Source: an uncultured Aquimarina sp. (GTDB lineage: Bacteria > Bacteroidota > Bacteroidia > Flavobacteriales > Flavobacteriaceae). From it: a DNA stretch of 64,000 nt. The notes under the pieces are model-generated. The model did not search any database and was not told where the DNA came from. It saw only the letters and a program-made list of their open reading frames with translations. The stretch lies in the NCBI GenBank assembly GCA_947503835.1, contig CANNFM010000001.1:596641-660640 (forward strand). The letters run 5' to 3'. Both the position numbers and the translations under genes were made by a program. Shown one piece after another: positions 10,484-17,961 of this stretch. Numbering within the stretch: the first letter of the stretch is position 1; each line of letters begins with the position of its first letter.

Positions 10484-10894
10484 ATGGATAACAAACAACT
10501 ATATGAAATTTTTCTTACATTAGCTGATCATATTGAAGGTAATAAAGGCTATTGGGAATTTTCACTGAATGATGTGAAATGCATATGTATAACCGATGAA
10601 CTTCATAATCGAATGCGAATTATGGCTCCTATAAAAGAGCAAAACTCAATGTCTCCTCAAGAATATGAAAAGTGTATGGAAGCCAATTTTCATTCGGCGC
10701 TAGATGTGCGATATGCCGTTTCTAGTAATGTGCTTATGGCAGTATTTATGCACCCACTTCGAGAACTTTCTACATTTCAGGTAGAAGATGCATTACAACA
10801 AATACATTCGGCGGTAAAAACCTACGGAACTACGCATAGTAGCTCTAATCTCTATTTTCCGACTAAAGAGGATCGAAGAAATAGTATGAATTAG
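10484..10894 (+). CDS. Small protein resembling the CesT/YbjN chaperone fold
   Basis: The protein has 136 residues, no signal peptide and no membrane segment. The order of predicted elements is amphipathic helix (LYEIFLTLADHI), strands (YWEFSLNDVKCICI, RMRIMAPI), a helix with an AN-F motif (EANFHSALDVRYAV), a strand (VLMAVFMHPL) and a C-terminal helix (STFQVEDALQQIHSAVKTYG). That order is typical of CesT-type secretion chaperones and YbjN-like proteins. This is fold-level pattern recognition, not a family match. No type III secretion genes are nearby, so a classical T3SS chaperone role is unlikely. It stands alone behind a terminator hairpin. Confidence 0.6.
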   Translation: MDNKQLYEIFLTLADHIEGNKGYWEFSLNDVKCICITDELHNRMRIMAPIKEQNSMSPQEYEKCMEANFHSALDVRYAVSSNVLMAVFMHPLRELSTFQVEDALQQIHSAVKTYGTTHSSSNLYFPTKEDRRNSMN

Positions 10895-10902
10895 GCTTTT
10901 GG

Positions 10903-10973
10903 GTAAAAAAGCTATTCTCGATACATTTTGTCTTCATTTTATTACAACAAAACACTCGAATTGACGCTTTTTT
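10903..10973. repeat. Intergenic palindromic repeat, TTCGAGTG family, copy A
   Basis: The outer arms are AAAAAAGC and GCTTTTTT. On the minus strand it carries GCGTCAATTCGAGTG and then TGTATCGAGAA. The same two blocks in the same order occur at 13092-13164 and, more diverged, at 42780-42828. It can also act as a terminator, since a T run follows the outer stem. Confidence 0.7.
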
Positions 10974-11032
10974 CGTAATGTTTATCTTGAATGCACAACC
11001 CAGCTAAGCATAGTTTCTTTCTTGGTAATCTT

Positions 11033-11746
11033 CTATACCGAAATCACTTCATCATCACTTAATAATTCTTCCTGTCGCAAACGAAGTAATATCTGCGCTA
11101 CAGCAACGGTATCTTTTTCGCAATAGATAACAATACGATCAATATCATTTTCTTTATAATATACATCTCTTACCATACTACCATCGATATCATCTTTGGG
11201 AGATGGGATTCCTAAAATACTGGTAAGTAATTTTAAAGAAGTGTAGTGCTTATAATCTCCAAATTTCCATAAATCCAAGGTATCTAAATGAGGAACTTCC
11301 CATGGTTTTTTACCAAAAAGATTCAATTTATAGGGCAATTCGATAGTATGAATGATCATCCTACGTGCGATATACGGAAAATCAAACTCTTTTCCATTAT
11401 GTGCACAAAGCAAATGATGTGGCCTGTTAAAATGAGTTTCGATTAGGTTTTTAAAATCGATGAGTAGTTGTTTTTCTTCCCCATAAAATGATGTGGTTCT
11501 AAACGATCTTGTTTCACCTTTATGCGTAAAATACCCTACCGAAATACAAACTATCTTACCAAACTCGGCCCAAATACCAGCGCGATCATAAAATTCCTCG
11601 GGAGAGAAATCTTCTTTGCGTTGATATCTGGTTTTATCTGCCCATAGGTATTGCATTTCTTCACTTAAGGTATCAAAATCTTGATGTTCTGGCACGGTTT
11701 CTATATCCAGGAATAAAATATGTTCAAGATTTAGCTTATGAAGCAT
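11033..11746 (-). CDS. 3'-5' exonuclease of the DnaQ-like/ribonuclease H-like superfamily
   Basis: The protein has 237 residues. Motif I is FLDIETVPE near residue 14, motif II is AHNGKEFDFPYIARR near 120, and motif III is CEKDTVAVAQILLR near the C-terminus. These place the DEDD-type acidic residues expected for two-metal exonucleases of the DNA_pol_B_exo2-like group. It probably trims DNA or RNA ends in the cytoplasm. The start at 11746 overlaps the end of the upstream hydrolase gene by 11 bp, so the two are likely co-transcribed and translationally coupled. Confidence 0.8.
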   Translation of the reverse strand: MLHKLNLEHILFLDIETVPEHQDFDTLSEEMQYLWADKTRYQRKEDFSPEEFYDRAGIWAEFGKIVCISVGYFTHKGETRSFRTTSFYGEEKQLLIDFKNLIETHFNRPHHLLCAHNGKEFDFPYIARRMIIHTIELPYKLNLFGKKPWEVPHLDTLDLWKFGDYKHYTSLKLLTSILGIPSPKDDIDGSMVRDVYYKENDIDRIVIYCEKDTVAVAQILLRLRQEELLSDDEVISV

Positions 11747-12896
11747 TCTCTAACATTTTGTATGCTTCTTCTATAAAAACAAAGAAGTCTTCTGTGAAAG
11801 ATTCACCGGGAACAAATTGCCCTCTGTTATGGCCTAAACGTACAATAATAGTATCATCTTCTGGGATACAAATCACATATTGCCCCAAAATACCTCGCAT
11901 GGCAAAAATTTTCTTATCCAAATGATCAGAAATCCAAAAACCGTAGCCATACATATCATCGTTTTCAAATCTCGGTTTAGTAGCCAATTCTACAAATTCT
12001 GTTGGCAATAACTGTTGTCCCGCAAAAACACCTTTGTTGTTAAACAGTACACCAAAACGCGCAAAATCTCGCGCATTACTTGCTACACAGCAATAGGCTT
12101 TTTCCATACCACTATCCTCACTATCTAATTGCCAAATGGCTTCTTGCTCCATCCCCATAGGTTTCCAAAAACTCTCACTCAAATATTCTGATAAGCTTTT
12201 TCCTGTAGCTTTTTCAATCACCATTCCTAATAATTGAGTATTTCCACTCAAATACTTAAACTCTTTACCGGGTTCTTCTACAATTTCTAACCCCAACAAA
12301 ACTTCTCTAATGTTGTCATAATAATATGCTTTGGCTGTTATTGAGAAGGGACTTGTATAACTTTCTTGCCAATTAAGACCAGAGGACATCGAGGAAAGAT
12401 CGCCTACTGTTGTTTTTGCTGCTAATCCTTCAGAGAATTCTGGGAAAAAATCCCCGAGAGGTTGATCTAAGTTTTTAATATGCCCATCCATGATTGCTTT
12501 TCCTAACATGGCGGTAACCATACTTTTGGCCATCGAGAAAGAATTGGTTTTAGAGGTAGTTCCAAACCCATCAGCATAGTTTTCATACCAAATACTGTCA
12601 TTTTTAATGATCATGTAAGCAACAGTTCCTAATCTCTCATTAATTTCGTTTAATCGATCGGTACTTTTAGCGGTGTTATATTCTTCATGTAATGCCCACG
12701 GAATATTAGCATTGCCCTTTGTAATAGTTCTATTATCAAAATGGGTATAATCATCTATATATGCAGTGGTATGACCGGTCATATAGACCACACGAACACC
12801 TTTAAGAATATAATCGCTGTCAAAGACATATAATGAAACGATACACAGAACGATAATAGCCAAAAGCACTTTAAGAAATTTTTTGAAGATTTGCAT
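11736..12896 (-). CDS. Membrane-anchored class C beta-lactamase-like serine hydrolase
   Basis: The protein has 386 residues from the ATG at 12896. A longer frame exists only with a TTG start at 12935, which would put extra residues before the hydrophobic segment. The N-terminus (MQIFKKFLKVLLAIIVLCIV) is a signal anchor. The catalytic SxxK is in NSFSMAKSMV, the Tyr is in KYLSGNTQLLG, and the C-terminal part has YGYGFWI. The arrangement resembles NylB/EstB-type esterases more than true AmpC enzymes. It is likely periplasmic; the substrate is unknown. It is followed by the exonuclease with an 11-bp overlap. Confidence 0.8.
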   Translation of the reverse strand: MQIFKKFLKVLLAIIVLCIVSLYVFDSDYILKGVRVVYMTGHTTAYIDDYTHFDNRTITKGNANIPWALHEEYNTAKSTDRLNEINERLGTVAYMIIKNDSIWYENYADGFGTTSKTNSFSMAKSMVTAMLGKAIMDGHIKNLDQPLGDFFPEFSEGLAAKTTVGDLSSMSSGLNWQESYTSPFSITAKAYYYDNIREVLLGLEIVEEPGKEFKYLSGNTQLLGMVIEKATGKSLSEYLSESFWKPMGMEQEAIWQLDSEDSGMEKAYCCVASNARDFARFGVLFNNKGVFAGQQLLPTEFVELATKPRFENDDMYGYGFWISDHLDKKIFAMRGILGQYVICIPEDDTIIVRLGHNRGQFVPGESFTEDFFVFIEEAYKMLENAS

Positions 12897-13037
12897 ATTT
12901 AGTTTACTTAGTATGAAAAAATGAATTGATGCCAATTTAATTAAAAAAAATGAATGCCTAAGAACGCAATACTAATATATCCTAGTTTCATTTTTTAAAA
13001 CTGGGAGAATAGTTCGAAGTAAAATTATATGAAATCG

Positions 13038-13164
13038 TGTCAGTTTGAGTGATTCTCTTCCTAGTATAAGGAAGAGAACTGTGATCTGTTAATCGAAAAA
13101 CCTGTTCTCGATACAATTTTTTTTCATTTTATTTCAAAAAAGCACTCGAACTGACGGTTTTCCA
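13038..13164. repeat. Intergenic palindromic repeats, TTCGAGTG family, copy B plus partial copy
   Basis: The 312-bp gap 12897-13208 contains no gene but several repeat parts. At 13038-13051 there is GTCAGTTTGAGTG, a half copy in the opposite orientation. At 13053-13078 there is a 10-bp perfect hairpin (TTCTCTTCCT/AGGAAGAGAA, loop AGTATA). At 13092-13164 lies a full copy; its minus strand reads CCGTCAGTTCGAGTGC and later TGTATCGAGAACAGG, with outer arms GGAAAACC/GGTTTTTC. The block probably also ends transcription for the minus-strand hydrolase side. Confidence 0.7.
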
Positions 13165-13208
13165 ATTAATTGAATACCTTACATATGTAATAAGTTGTGT
13201 TTTTAAAA

Positions 13209-13688
13209 TCAAAACAAAGATTGTTGCTTCACGGGGTTTTCGTGATCCAGTAACCATTTTTTTCGCCATAACCCTCCTGCGTATCCGGTTAGAGATCCAT
13301 CGCTACCAATCACTCGATGGCAAGGCACAATAATCCATAACGGATTTTTACCATTTGCAGAAGCTGCGGCTCGAATACATTTTGGATCGCCTAATCTTTT
13401 TGCCATATCCAAATAAGTCGCTGTTTTTCCGAAAGGGATGTTAAGCAGTTCTTCCCATACTTTTTTTTGAAATTCGGTACCAGAAGGATTTAGTTTTAGA
13501 TCAAAAACCGTTCGTTGACCATCGAAATACTCCTTGAGCTGAGCAATTGTCTCTTGTACATAAGGGTGTATATCTTTTGAAGGTTTGTTTGATGATTCCT
13601 GAGTAACCGAGACACTGGTTATTCCGTTTTCATCTCCTGATATTGCGGCGATCCCTAAAGGTGTTTCTAAATAGGCCGTTTGGATCAT
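13209..13688 (-). CDS. ogt: Methylated-DNA--protein-cysteine S-methyltransferase
   Basis: The protein has 159 residues. The acceptor Cys lies in the diagnostic IIVPCHRVIG motif near residue 122. The helix-turn-helix DNA-binding part precedes it (FGKTATYLDMAKRLGDPKCI). It transfers the alkyl group from O6-alkylguanine to its own Cys and is used once. The length suits the short Ogt form, without an Ada N-terminal domain. The ATG at 13688 overlaps the TGA of the upstream CBS-domain gene by 4 bp, so the two are coupled. Confidence 0.93.
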   Translation of the reverse strand: MIQTAYLETPLGIAAISGDENGITSVSVTQESSNKPSKDIHPYVQETIAQLKEYFDGQRTVFDLKLNPSGTEFQKKVWEELLNIPFGKTATYLDMAKRLGDPKCIRAAASANGKNPLWIIVPCHRVIGSDGSLTGYAGGLWRKKWLLDHENPVKQQSLF

Positions 13689-14770
13689 TCTTCTGTTGTA
13701 TCATCAAGAATTCCCAATCTTCTTGCGCGATTTTCCCAGTTCTTGCGAGCAAGGTCCTGCATATTGGCATCGGTATCACTTTCGTCTACAATTTCTAGTC
13801 CTAATAATGTTTCGATCACATCTTCCATCGTTACTATACCGCTTACCGAACCATACTCATCAACTACCAAGGCTACATGCTCACGCTGCTCTACTAACTT
13901 TTCAAATAAATCAGGTACTGCAACATTTCGACTCACCACAAACAACTGTCTTTTGAGATCTCCCAGTTTCTTATTATGATGGTCTTCTGCCATTTCTTTA
14001 TAAACCTCATCTTTGAGCACATATCCTGTAATATGATCTGGATTGTCTTTGTATACAGGTATTCTCGAAAAACGCAATTTCTTATTCGCTTCAAAAAAAT
14101 CTTGAATAGTTTGATCTTCGGGTGCCATTTTTAGAACGGTTCTGGGAGTCATAATACTCTTGGCAGGTATGGCTTTAAAGTTGAGCAAATTTCGTATTAC
14201 TTTAGATTCAGATTCTTCAAAAACACCTTCTTCTTCTGCGATATCGGCCATCGCCGTAAAATCTTCTCTACTTAGTACAGAGCCATGGTGCCCTTTACCT
14301 CCAATAAGTTTAGTGGTTAATTGTAATACCCAAAGTAATCCGGTATATTTTAACGGGGCAATCAATACGATTAGCGCTTTTGAGGTGAAATTGGCAAGTT
14401 GTTTCCAATAGGTTGCTCCAATAGTCTTGGGTATTATTTCTGAAACCACCAAAATCAACATCGTCATAATCGTTGATACAATCCCCACCATATTAACACC
14501 AAGTATTTCAAATTTATAGGGCAACTGTTCTGCTTGTACTCCAACCAAAATCGCTCCTACCGTATGTGCTATGGTATTAAGGGTTAAAATGGCAATTAAA
14601 GGTTGATCAACATCTTTTTTTAGATTTTCTAATGTGGTTGCATACGATTTTCCTTCTTTCTTCTTTACATTCACAAATGTTGGAGTTACGCTAAGCAGCA
14701 CCGCCTCAAGAATTGAGCATAAAAACGAAAAGAAAATAGAAACTACGGCGTAAATAATCAGTAAGGTCAT
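13685..14770 (-). CDS. CNNM/HlyC-CorC family membrane protein with DUF21 and CBS pair
   Basis: The protein has 361 residues. The DUF21 membrane domain covers about 1-165 with several hydrophobic helices (ILTLNTIAHTVGAILVG, MLILVVSEIIPKTIGAT). A CBS pair follows at about 200-330 (MTPRTVLKMAPEDQ; HVALVVDEYGSVSGIVTMED). The C-terminal CorC/HlyC transporter-associated domain of longer relatives is absent. Family members are Mg2+/Co2+ efflux or Mg homeostasis proteins. It ends in a 4-bp overlap with ogt. Confidence 0.87.
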   Translation of the reverse strand: MTLLIIYAVVSIFFSFLCSILEAVLLSVTPTFVNVKKKEGKSYATTLENLKKDVDQPLIAILTLNTIAHTVGAILVGVQAEQLPYKFEILGVNMVGIVSTIMTMLILVVSEIIPKTIGATYWKQLANFTSKALIVLIAPLKYTGLLWVLQLTTKLIGGKGHHGSVLSREDFTAMADIAEEEGVFEESESKVIRNLLNFKAIPAKSIMTPRTVLKMAPEDQTIQDFFEANKKLRFSRIPVYKDNPDHITGYVLKDEVYKEMAEDHHNKKLGDLKRQLFVVSRNVAVPDLFEKLVEQREHVALVVDEYGSVSGIVTMEDVIETLLGLEIVDESDTDANMQDLARKNWENRARRLGILDDTTEE

Positions 14771-15096
14771 GTTATTGTATATGTAATGCTAAAGTACGGT
14801 TTTTGGAGTGTATTTTTAAAATGATTATTATCTAAAAAGAATTAATTAATAGATTGGTATTGGCAACTCAGAATCTTTTTTCTCGTCCAAATGATTATAT
14901 TCGAACAATCAACTCCCCTCTTGAGAGGGGAATTTATGAATTTTGAGCTTATCGTTGATTTCTCTATGGATCAGATATCCATTTCTAAAACAAATAATTA
15001 CCATCCTACATAACGAGTAGACTCTATACCATTTAAGTTTAAATAAACGATCAATTGTCCCCAATGACTTGATGATCCTGCAAAAAGGTCTATTTA
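14771..15096. other. 326-bp gap with one palindrome
   Basis: No gene is visible. The only clear structure is the palindrome TCCCCTCTTGAGAGGGGA at 14914-14931, a 7-8 bp stem that recalls the stems of the larger palindromic units at 36983 and 48121. The gap holds the promoters for the CBS-domain gene (minus strand), but none can be assigned. Confidence 0.5.
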
Positions 15097-15498
15097 TTAT
15101 TCGGTTTTATTATTACCAATTTCGGTCATATATACCTCTAGTGCCTTAAGTTCTTCTTCAGAAAATGTTTTGATAATAGCAAAATTGGTTTTCATAACAG
15201 CATAGGTTTCAGGATCAACAATAGGTTTTGCTTCTTCCTTTAAAAACGCAATCAAATCTGCATCCTGTTCCTTATAAATTTTCATGATTTCCTCGACTCC
15301 CGGCCCTATTGATTTTTTATCAATCTTATGGCAGGTATAGCATTTTCCTTTTCCATTAAAAATTTTCTTTCCTACATCAAAAGCCGAAGTTTCTTTTTTC
15401 TTTGTCCCTATTTTAATGTCTGGTTTCTCTTTTTTTTCAGGTTGACAACTGGTATAAAGCAATCCAATTACTGCCAATAGCAGGATTATTTTTTGCAT
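15097..15498 (-). CDS. Small c-type cytochrome lipoprotein
   Basis: The protein has 133 residues. The signal peptide ends in LLYTSC (lipid Cys at 18), so it is an anchored periplasmic lipoprotein. A single heme-binding CYTCH lies at 53-57, and a Met in YAVMKTNF near residue 103 could be the axial ligand. A Lys/Glu-rich linker separates the anchor from the heme domain. It is a monoheme electron carrier; the partner oxidase is not in the window. It lies 14 bp after the TerB-like gene, in a run with hemB. Confidence 0.87.
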   Translation of the reverse strand: MQKIILLLAVIGLLYTSCQPEKKEKPDIKIGTKKKETSAFDVGKKIFNGKGKCYTCHKIDKKSIGPGVEEIMKIYKEQDADLIAFLKEEAKPIVDPETYAVMKTNFAIIKTFSEEELKALEVYMTEIGNNKTE

Positions 15499-15512
15499 AT
15501 AATGATAATGAA

Positions 15513-15902
15513 CTATTCGTTATATTTTTCTTTAATTTTCTCTATGTCGGTAATAAATCGGTCTAATAAATCTTTAGAAAAGTTAGTGATTACTTTTTCT
15601 TCATCGGGATGCATTCCTTTACTCGCTTCGGCAATTTTAGTAAGTGCATAAATCATAAAATCGTACTCCTGATCAGGTCCATTATCAGAAAACACTTCTA
15701 TTATTTTCTTGTATAAGGTTTCGATATCATTCTGGTTAGCACTCTCATAATCAAAAGACCACTTGATCTCTTCTCCTTTTGGATGACCTCTTAAAATCTC
15801 TTCGAGTGTTTCTACTTCTTCTTTCTCTATAACCCCATCACTCATGGCCAGTACATATAATAACTCTCCAAATGTTTGATATAGCCTATCTCTACTTACC
15901 AT
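15513..15902 (-). CDS. TerB-like helical protein
   Basis: The protein has 129 residues with no signal peptide. It is all-helical, with the acidic motif LYVLAMSDGVIEKEEVETL typical of TerB/DUF533-like folds, and a second half AEASKGMHPDEEKVI that looks like the paired metal-binding loop. TerB-like proteins are often Ca2+-responsive cytoplasmic or membrane-associated proteins. No other tellurite-resistance genes are present, so only the fold is suggested. It lies 24 bp after hemB. Confidence 0.6.
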   Translation of the reverse strand: MVSRDRLYQTFGELLYVLAMSDGVIEKEEVETLEEILRGHPKGEEIKWSFDYESANQNDIETLYKKIIEVFSDNGPDQEYDFMIYALTKIAEASKGMHPDEEKVITNFSKDLLDRFITDIEKIKEKYNE

Positions 15903-15926
15903 AATTTACCATTTTTGATTAATTAA

Positions 15927-16901
15927 TTAACCCAACAACTTTACTACATCCTTGGCAAAATAGCTGGCAATAATATGTGCTCCTGCTCTTTTAAAAGCCA
16001 TGATTTGTTCTAACATAACGGCATCATGATCCAGCCATCCCTTTTCGGCAGCAGCTTTTAGCATTGCATATTCTCCGCTCACCTGATATACCGCAACCGG
16101 AACATCTACATTGTCTCTAACCTCTCTAACCAAATCCAAATAGCACAATCCAGGTTTAACCATTACAATATCTGCTCCTTCTTCGATATCCATAAGGGTT
16201 TCTTTAATGGCTTCCTCGCGATTGGCAAAATCCATTTGGTATGTTTTTTTATCTCCAAATCCAGGTGCAGAATCCAGTGCATCTCTAAAAGGCCCATAAA
16301 ATGCCGAAGCATATTTGGCACTATAACTCATAATCCCTGTATTCGTATAATTTTCTTCTTCGAGTATCTCTCTTATCGAAAGAATACGACCATCCATCAT
16401 ATCGCTTGGGGCTACAAAATCTGCACCAGCCTGTGCATGAGACAGTGACATCTCTGCCAAAACTTCACAGGTTTCATCATTAACGATATATCCATCTTCT
16501 ACAATACCATCATGGCCATACGAAGAGTATGGATCCAGTGCTACATCGGTCATGACTAACATATCCGGAGTAACTTCCTTTACTGTTTTAACTGCTCTTT
16601 GCATTAAACCCTCTGGATTTAATGCTTCGGTTCCTTTATTATCTTTAAGATTATCTGGCACCTTAACAAATAGCAGTACCGATTTTAACCCCATAGACCA
16701 AAGTTCTTTTACTTCAGTCTTAAGCAAATCCAAGCTATATCTGTAGTAACCGGGCATAGAAGATATTTCTTCTTTTATACTTTTCCCTTCTACTACAAAA
16801 AGGGGAACTAAAAAATCATGTGGGGTAATGGTATTTTCTCTAACCAAAGAACGAATAGCGTCATTGGTTCTTAGTCTTCTGTTTCTGCGAAGTTGTTGCA
16901 T
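15927..16901 (-). CDS. hemB: Delta-aminolevulinic acid dehydratase (porphobilinogen synthase)
   Basis: The protein has 324 residues from the ATG at 16901 (MQQLRRNRRLRTND); a TTG further upstream would add 17 residues not found in the family. It condenses two 5-aminolevulinates into porphobilinogen, the second common step of tetrapyrrole synthesis. The catalytic lysines lie in SYSAKYASAFYGPFRDA and in VMVKPGLCYLD. The metal loop reads DVALDPYSSYGHDGIV, with Asp/Ala instead of the Cys triad, which suggests the non-zinc, Mg-type enzyme. It lies 28 kb from the other hem genes and heads a run with the TerB-like and cytochrome c genes. Confidence 0.95.
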   Translation of the reverse strand: MQQLRRNRRLRTNDAIRSLVRENTITPHDFLVPLFVVEGKSIKEEISSMPGYYRYSLDLLKTEVKELWSMGLKSVLLFVKVPDNLKDNKGTEALNPEGLMQRAVKTVKEVTPDMLVMTDVALDPYSSYGHDGIVEDGYIVNDETCEVLAEMSLSHAQAGADFVAPSDMMDGRILSIREILEEENYTNTGIMSYSAKYASAFYGPFRDALDSAPGFGDKKTYQMDFANREEAIKETLMDIEEGADIVMVKPGLCYLDLVREVRDNVDVPVAVYQVSGEYAMLKAAAEKGWLDHDAVMLEQIMAFKRAGAHIIASYFAKDVVKLLG

Positions 16902-16975
16902 TCCTAACGTTAAAATTTGATAGGTGTAAATATACTCATATCTCTCGTACAAGATATAATGTATGAAAACTTATT

Positions 16976-17006
16976 TAAAGATAGATTTACTTGAAAAATA
17001 TATCAA
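16976..17006 (-). promoter_or_regulatory. Candidate hemB promoter
   Basis: On the minus strand a TTG (17006-17004) is followed after exactly 20 nt by TATCTTTA (16983-16976). This fits the Bacteroidota pattern TTG-N17-23-TAnnTTTG at all but the last base. It would give a leader of about 70 nt before the hemB ATG. Confidence 0.4.
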
Positions 17007-17073
17007 ATCCTGTAACAAAACCTTAACAAGTGCTACTAATGGTTACAATACATAAATTGCAAATTTTGACCGT

Positions 17074-17961
17074 ATGCTAACTATAAAAAATCTCAATAAG
17101 ACATATCCCAATGGCACCCAGGCATTGAACGATGTAACTTTAACTTTAGAAAAAGGAATGTTTGGCCTATTAGGTCCCAACGGAGCTGGAAAATCTTCTT
17201 TAATGAGAACCATAGCTACCTTACAATTAGCAGATTCTGGTACTATTGAATTTGATGGCATTGATGTTTTTAAACAACCCGAAGAGCTTCGGAAAGTGTT
17301 GGGGTATCTGCCACAAGACTTTGGTGTATACCCAAAGGTTTCTGCAGAGATGATGTTAGATCATATTGCCAAAGTAAAAGGAATTACCAATAAAGTTGAA
17401 CGAAAAGGATATGTAGCTGATTTATTGAACAAAGTAAATTTATATAAATTCAGAAATCGTAATCTTGGAGATTATTCTGGAGGGATGCGACAACGTTTTG
17501 GTATTGCACAAGCCTTGCTTGGTAATCCCAAATTAATTATTGTCGATGAGCCTACTGCCGGGCTTGATCCATTAGAACGTAATCGTTTTCATAATTTATT
17601 AAGTGAGTTGGGAGAAAATGCAGTTGTGATTTTATCTACGCACATCGTGGACGATGTCACCAATTTATGTCAGAACATGGCCGTTTTTAATGAAGGTAAA
17701 ATCTTAGTTCAGGGAAATCCACAAGAATTGTCTGATCGATTAAATGGCAAAGTGTATAGAAAACATATTGATAAATCAGAATTAGAAGCTGTTGAAGACG
17801 AATTTATGGTACTATCTAATTACCTAAGAGGTGGTGAATTCTATGTAAATGTATATAGCGATACTAATCCCGGAGAAGGGTTTGAACCGGTAAACAACGA
17901 CCTTGAAGATTTCTACTTCTATTGTATTAACAAAAAAGAAAAGCAGGAGGTTACGATATGA
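17074..17961 (+). CDS. ABC transporter ATP-binding protein
   Basis: The protein has 295 residues. Walker A GPNGAGKSS is at 34-42, the signature YSGGMRQRFGIAQALLG near 133, and Walker B LIIVDEPTAGLDP near 150, followed by the H-loop STH. It is the DrrA/CcmA-like type that pairs with ABC-2 permeases. The 4-bp overlap (ATGA) with the next gene shows that its partner is the permease/peptidase fusion. Confidence 0.93.
   Translation: MLTIKNLNKTYPNGTQALNDVTLTLEKGMFGLLGPNGAGKSSLMRTIATLQLADSGTIEFDGIDVFKQPEELRKVLGYLPQDFGVYPKVSAEMMLDHIAKVKGITNKVERKGYVADLLNKVNLYKFRNRNLGDYSGGMRQRFGIAQALLGNPKLIIVDEPTAGLDPLERNRFHNLLSELGENAVVILSTHIVDDVTNLCQNMAVFNEGKILVQGNPQELSDRLNGKVYRKHIDKSELEAVEDEFMVLSNYLRGGEFYVNVYSDTNPGEGFEPVNNDLEDFYFYCINKKEKQEVTI

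Noticed and set aside
12896..12935. Longer serine hydrolase starting at TTG 12935
   Set aside because: The extra residues precede the signal anchor; the internal ATG fits the family better.
16901..16952. Longer HemB from TTG 16952
   Set aside because: It adds 17 residues not seen in HemB proteins and overlaps the likely leader.
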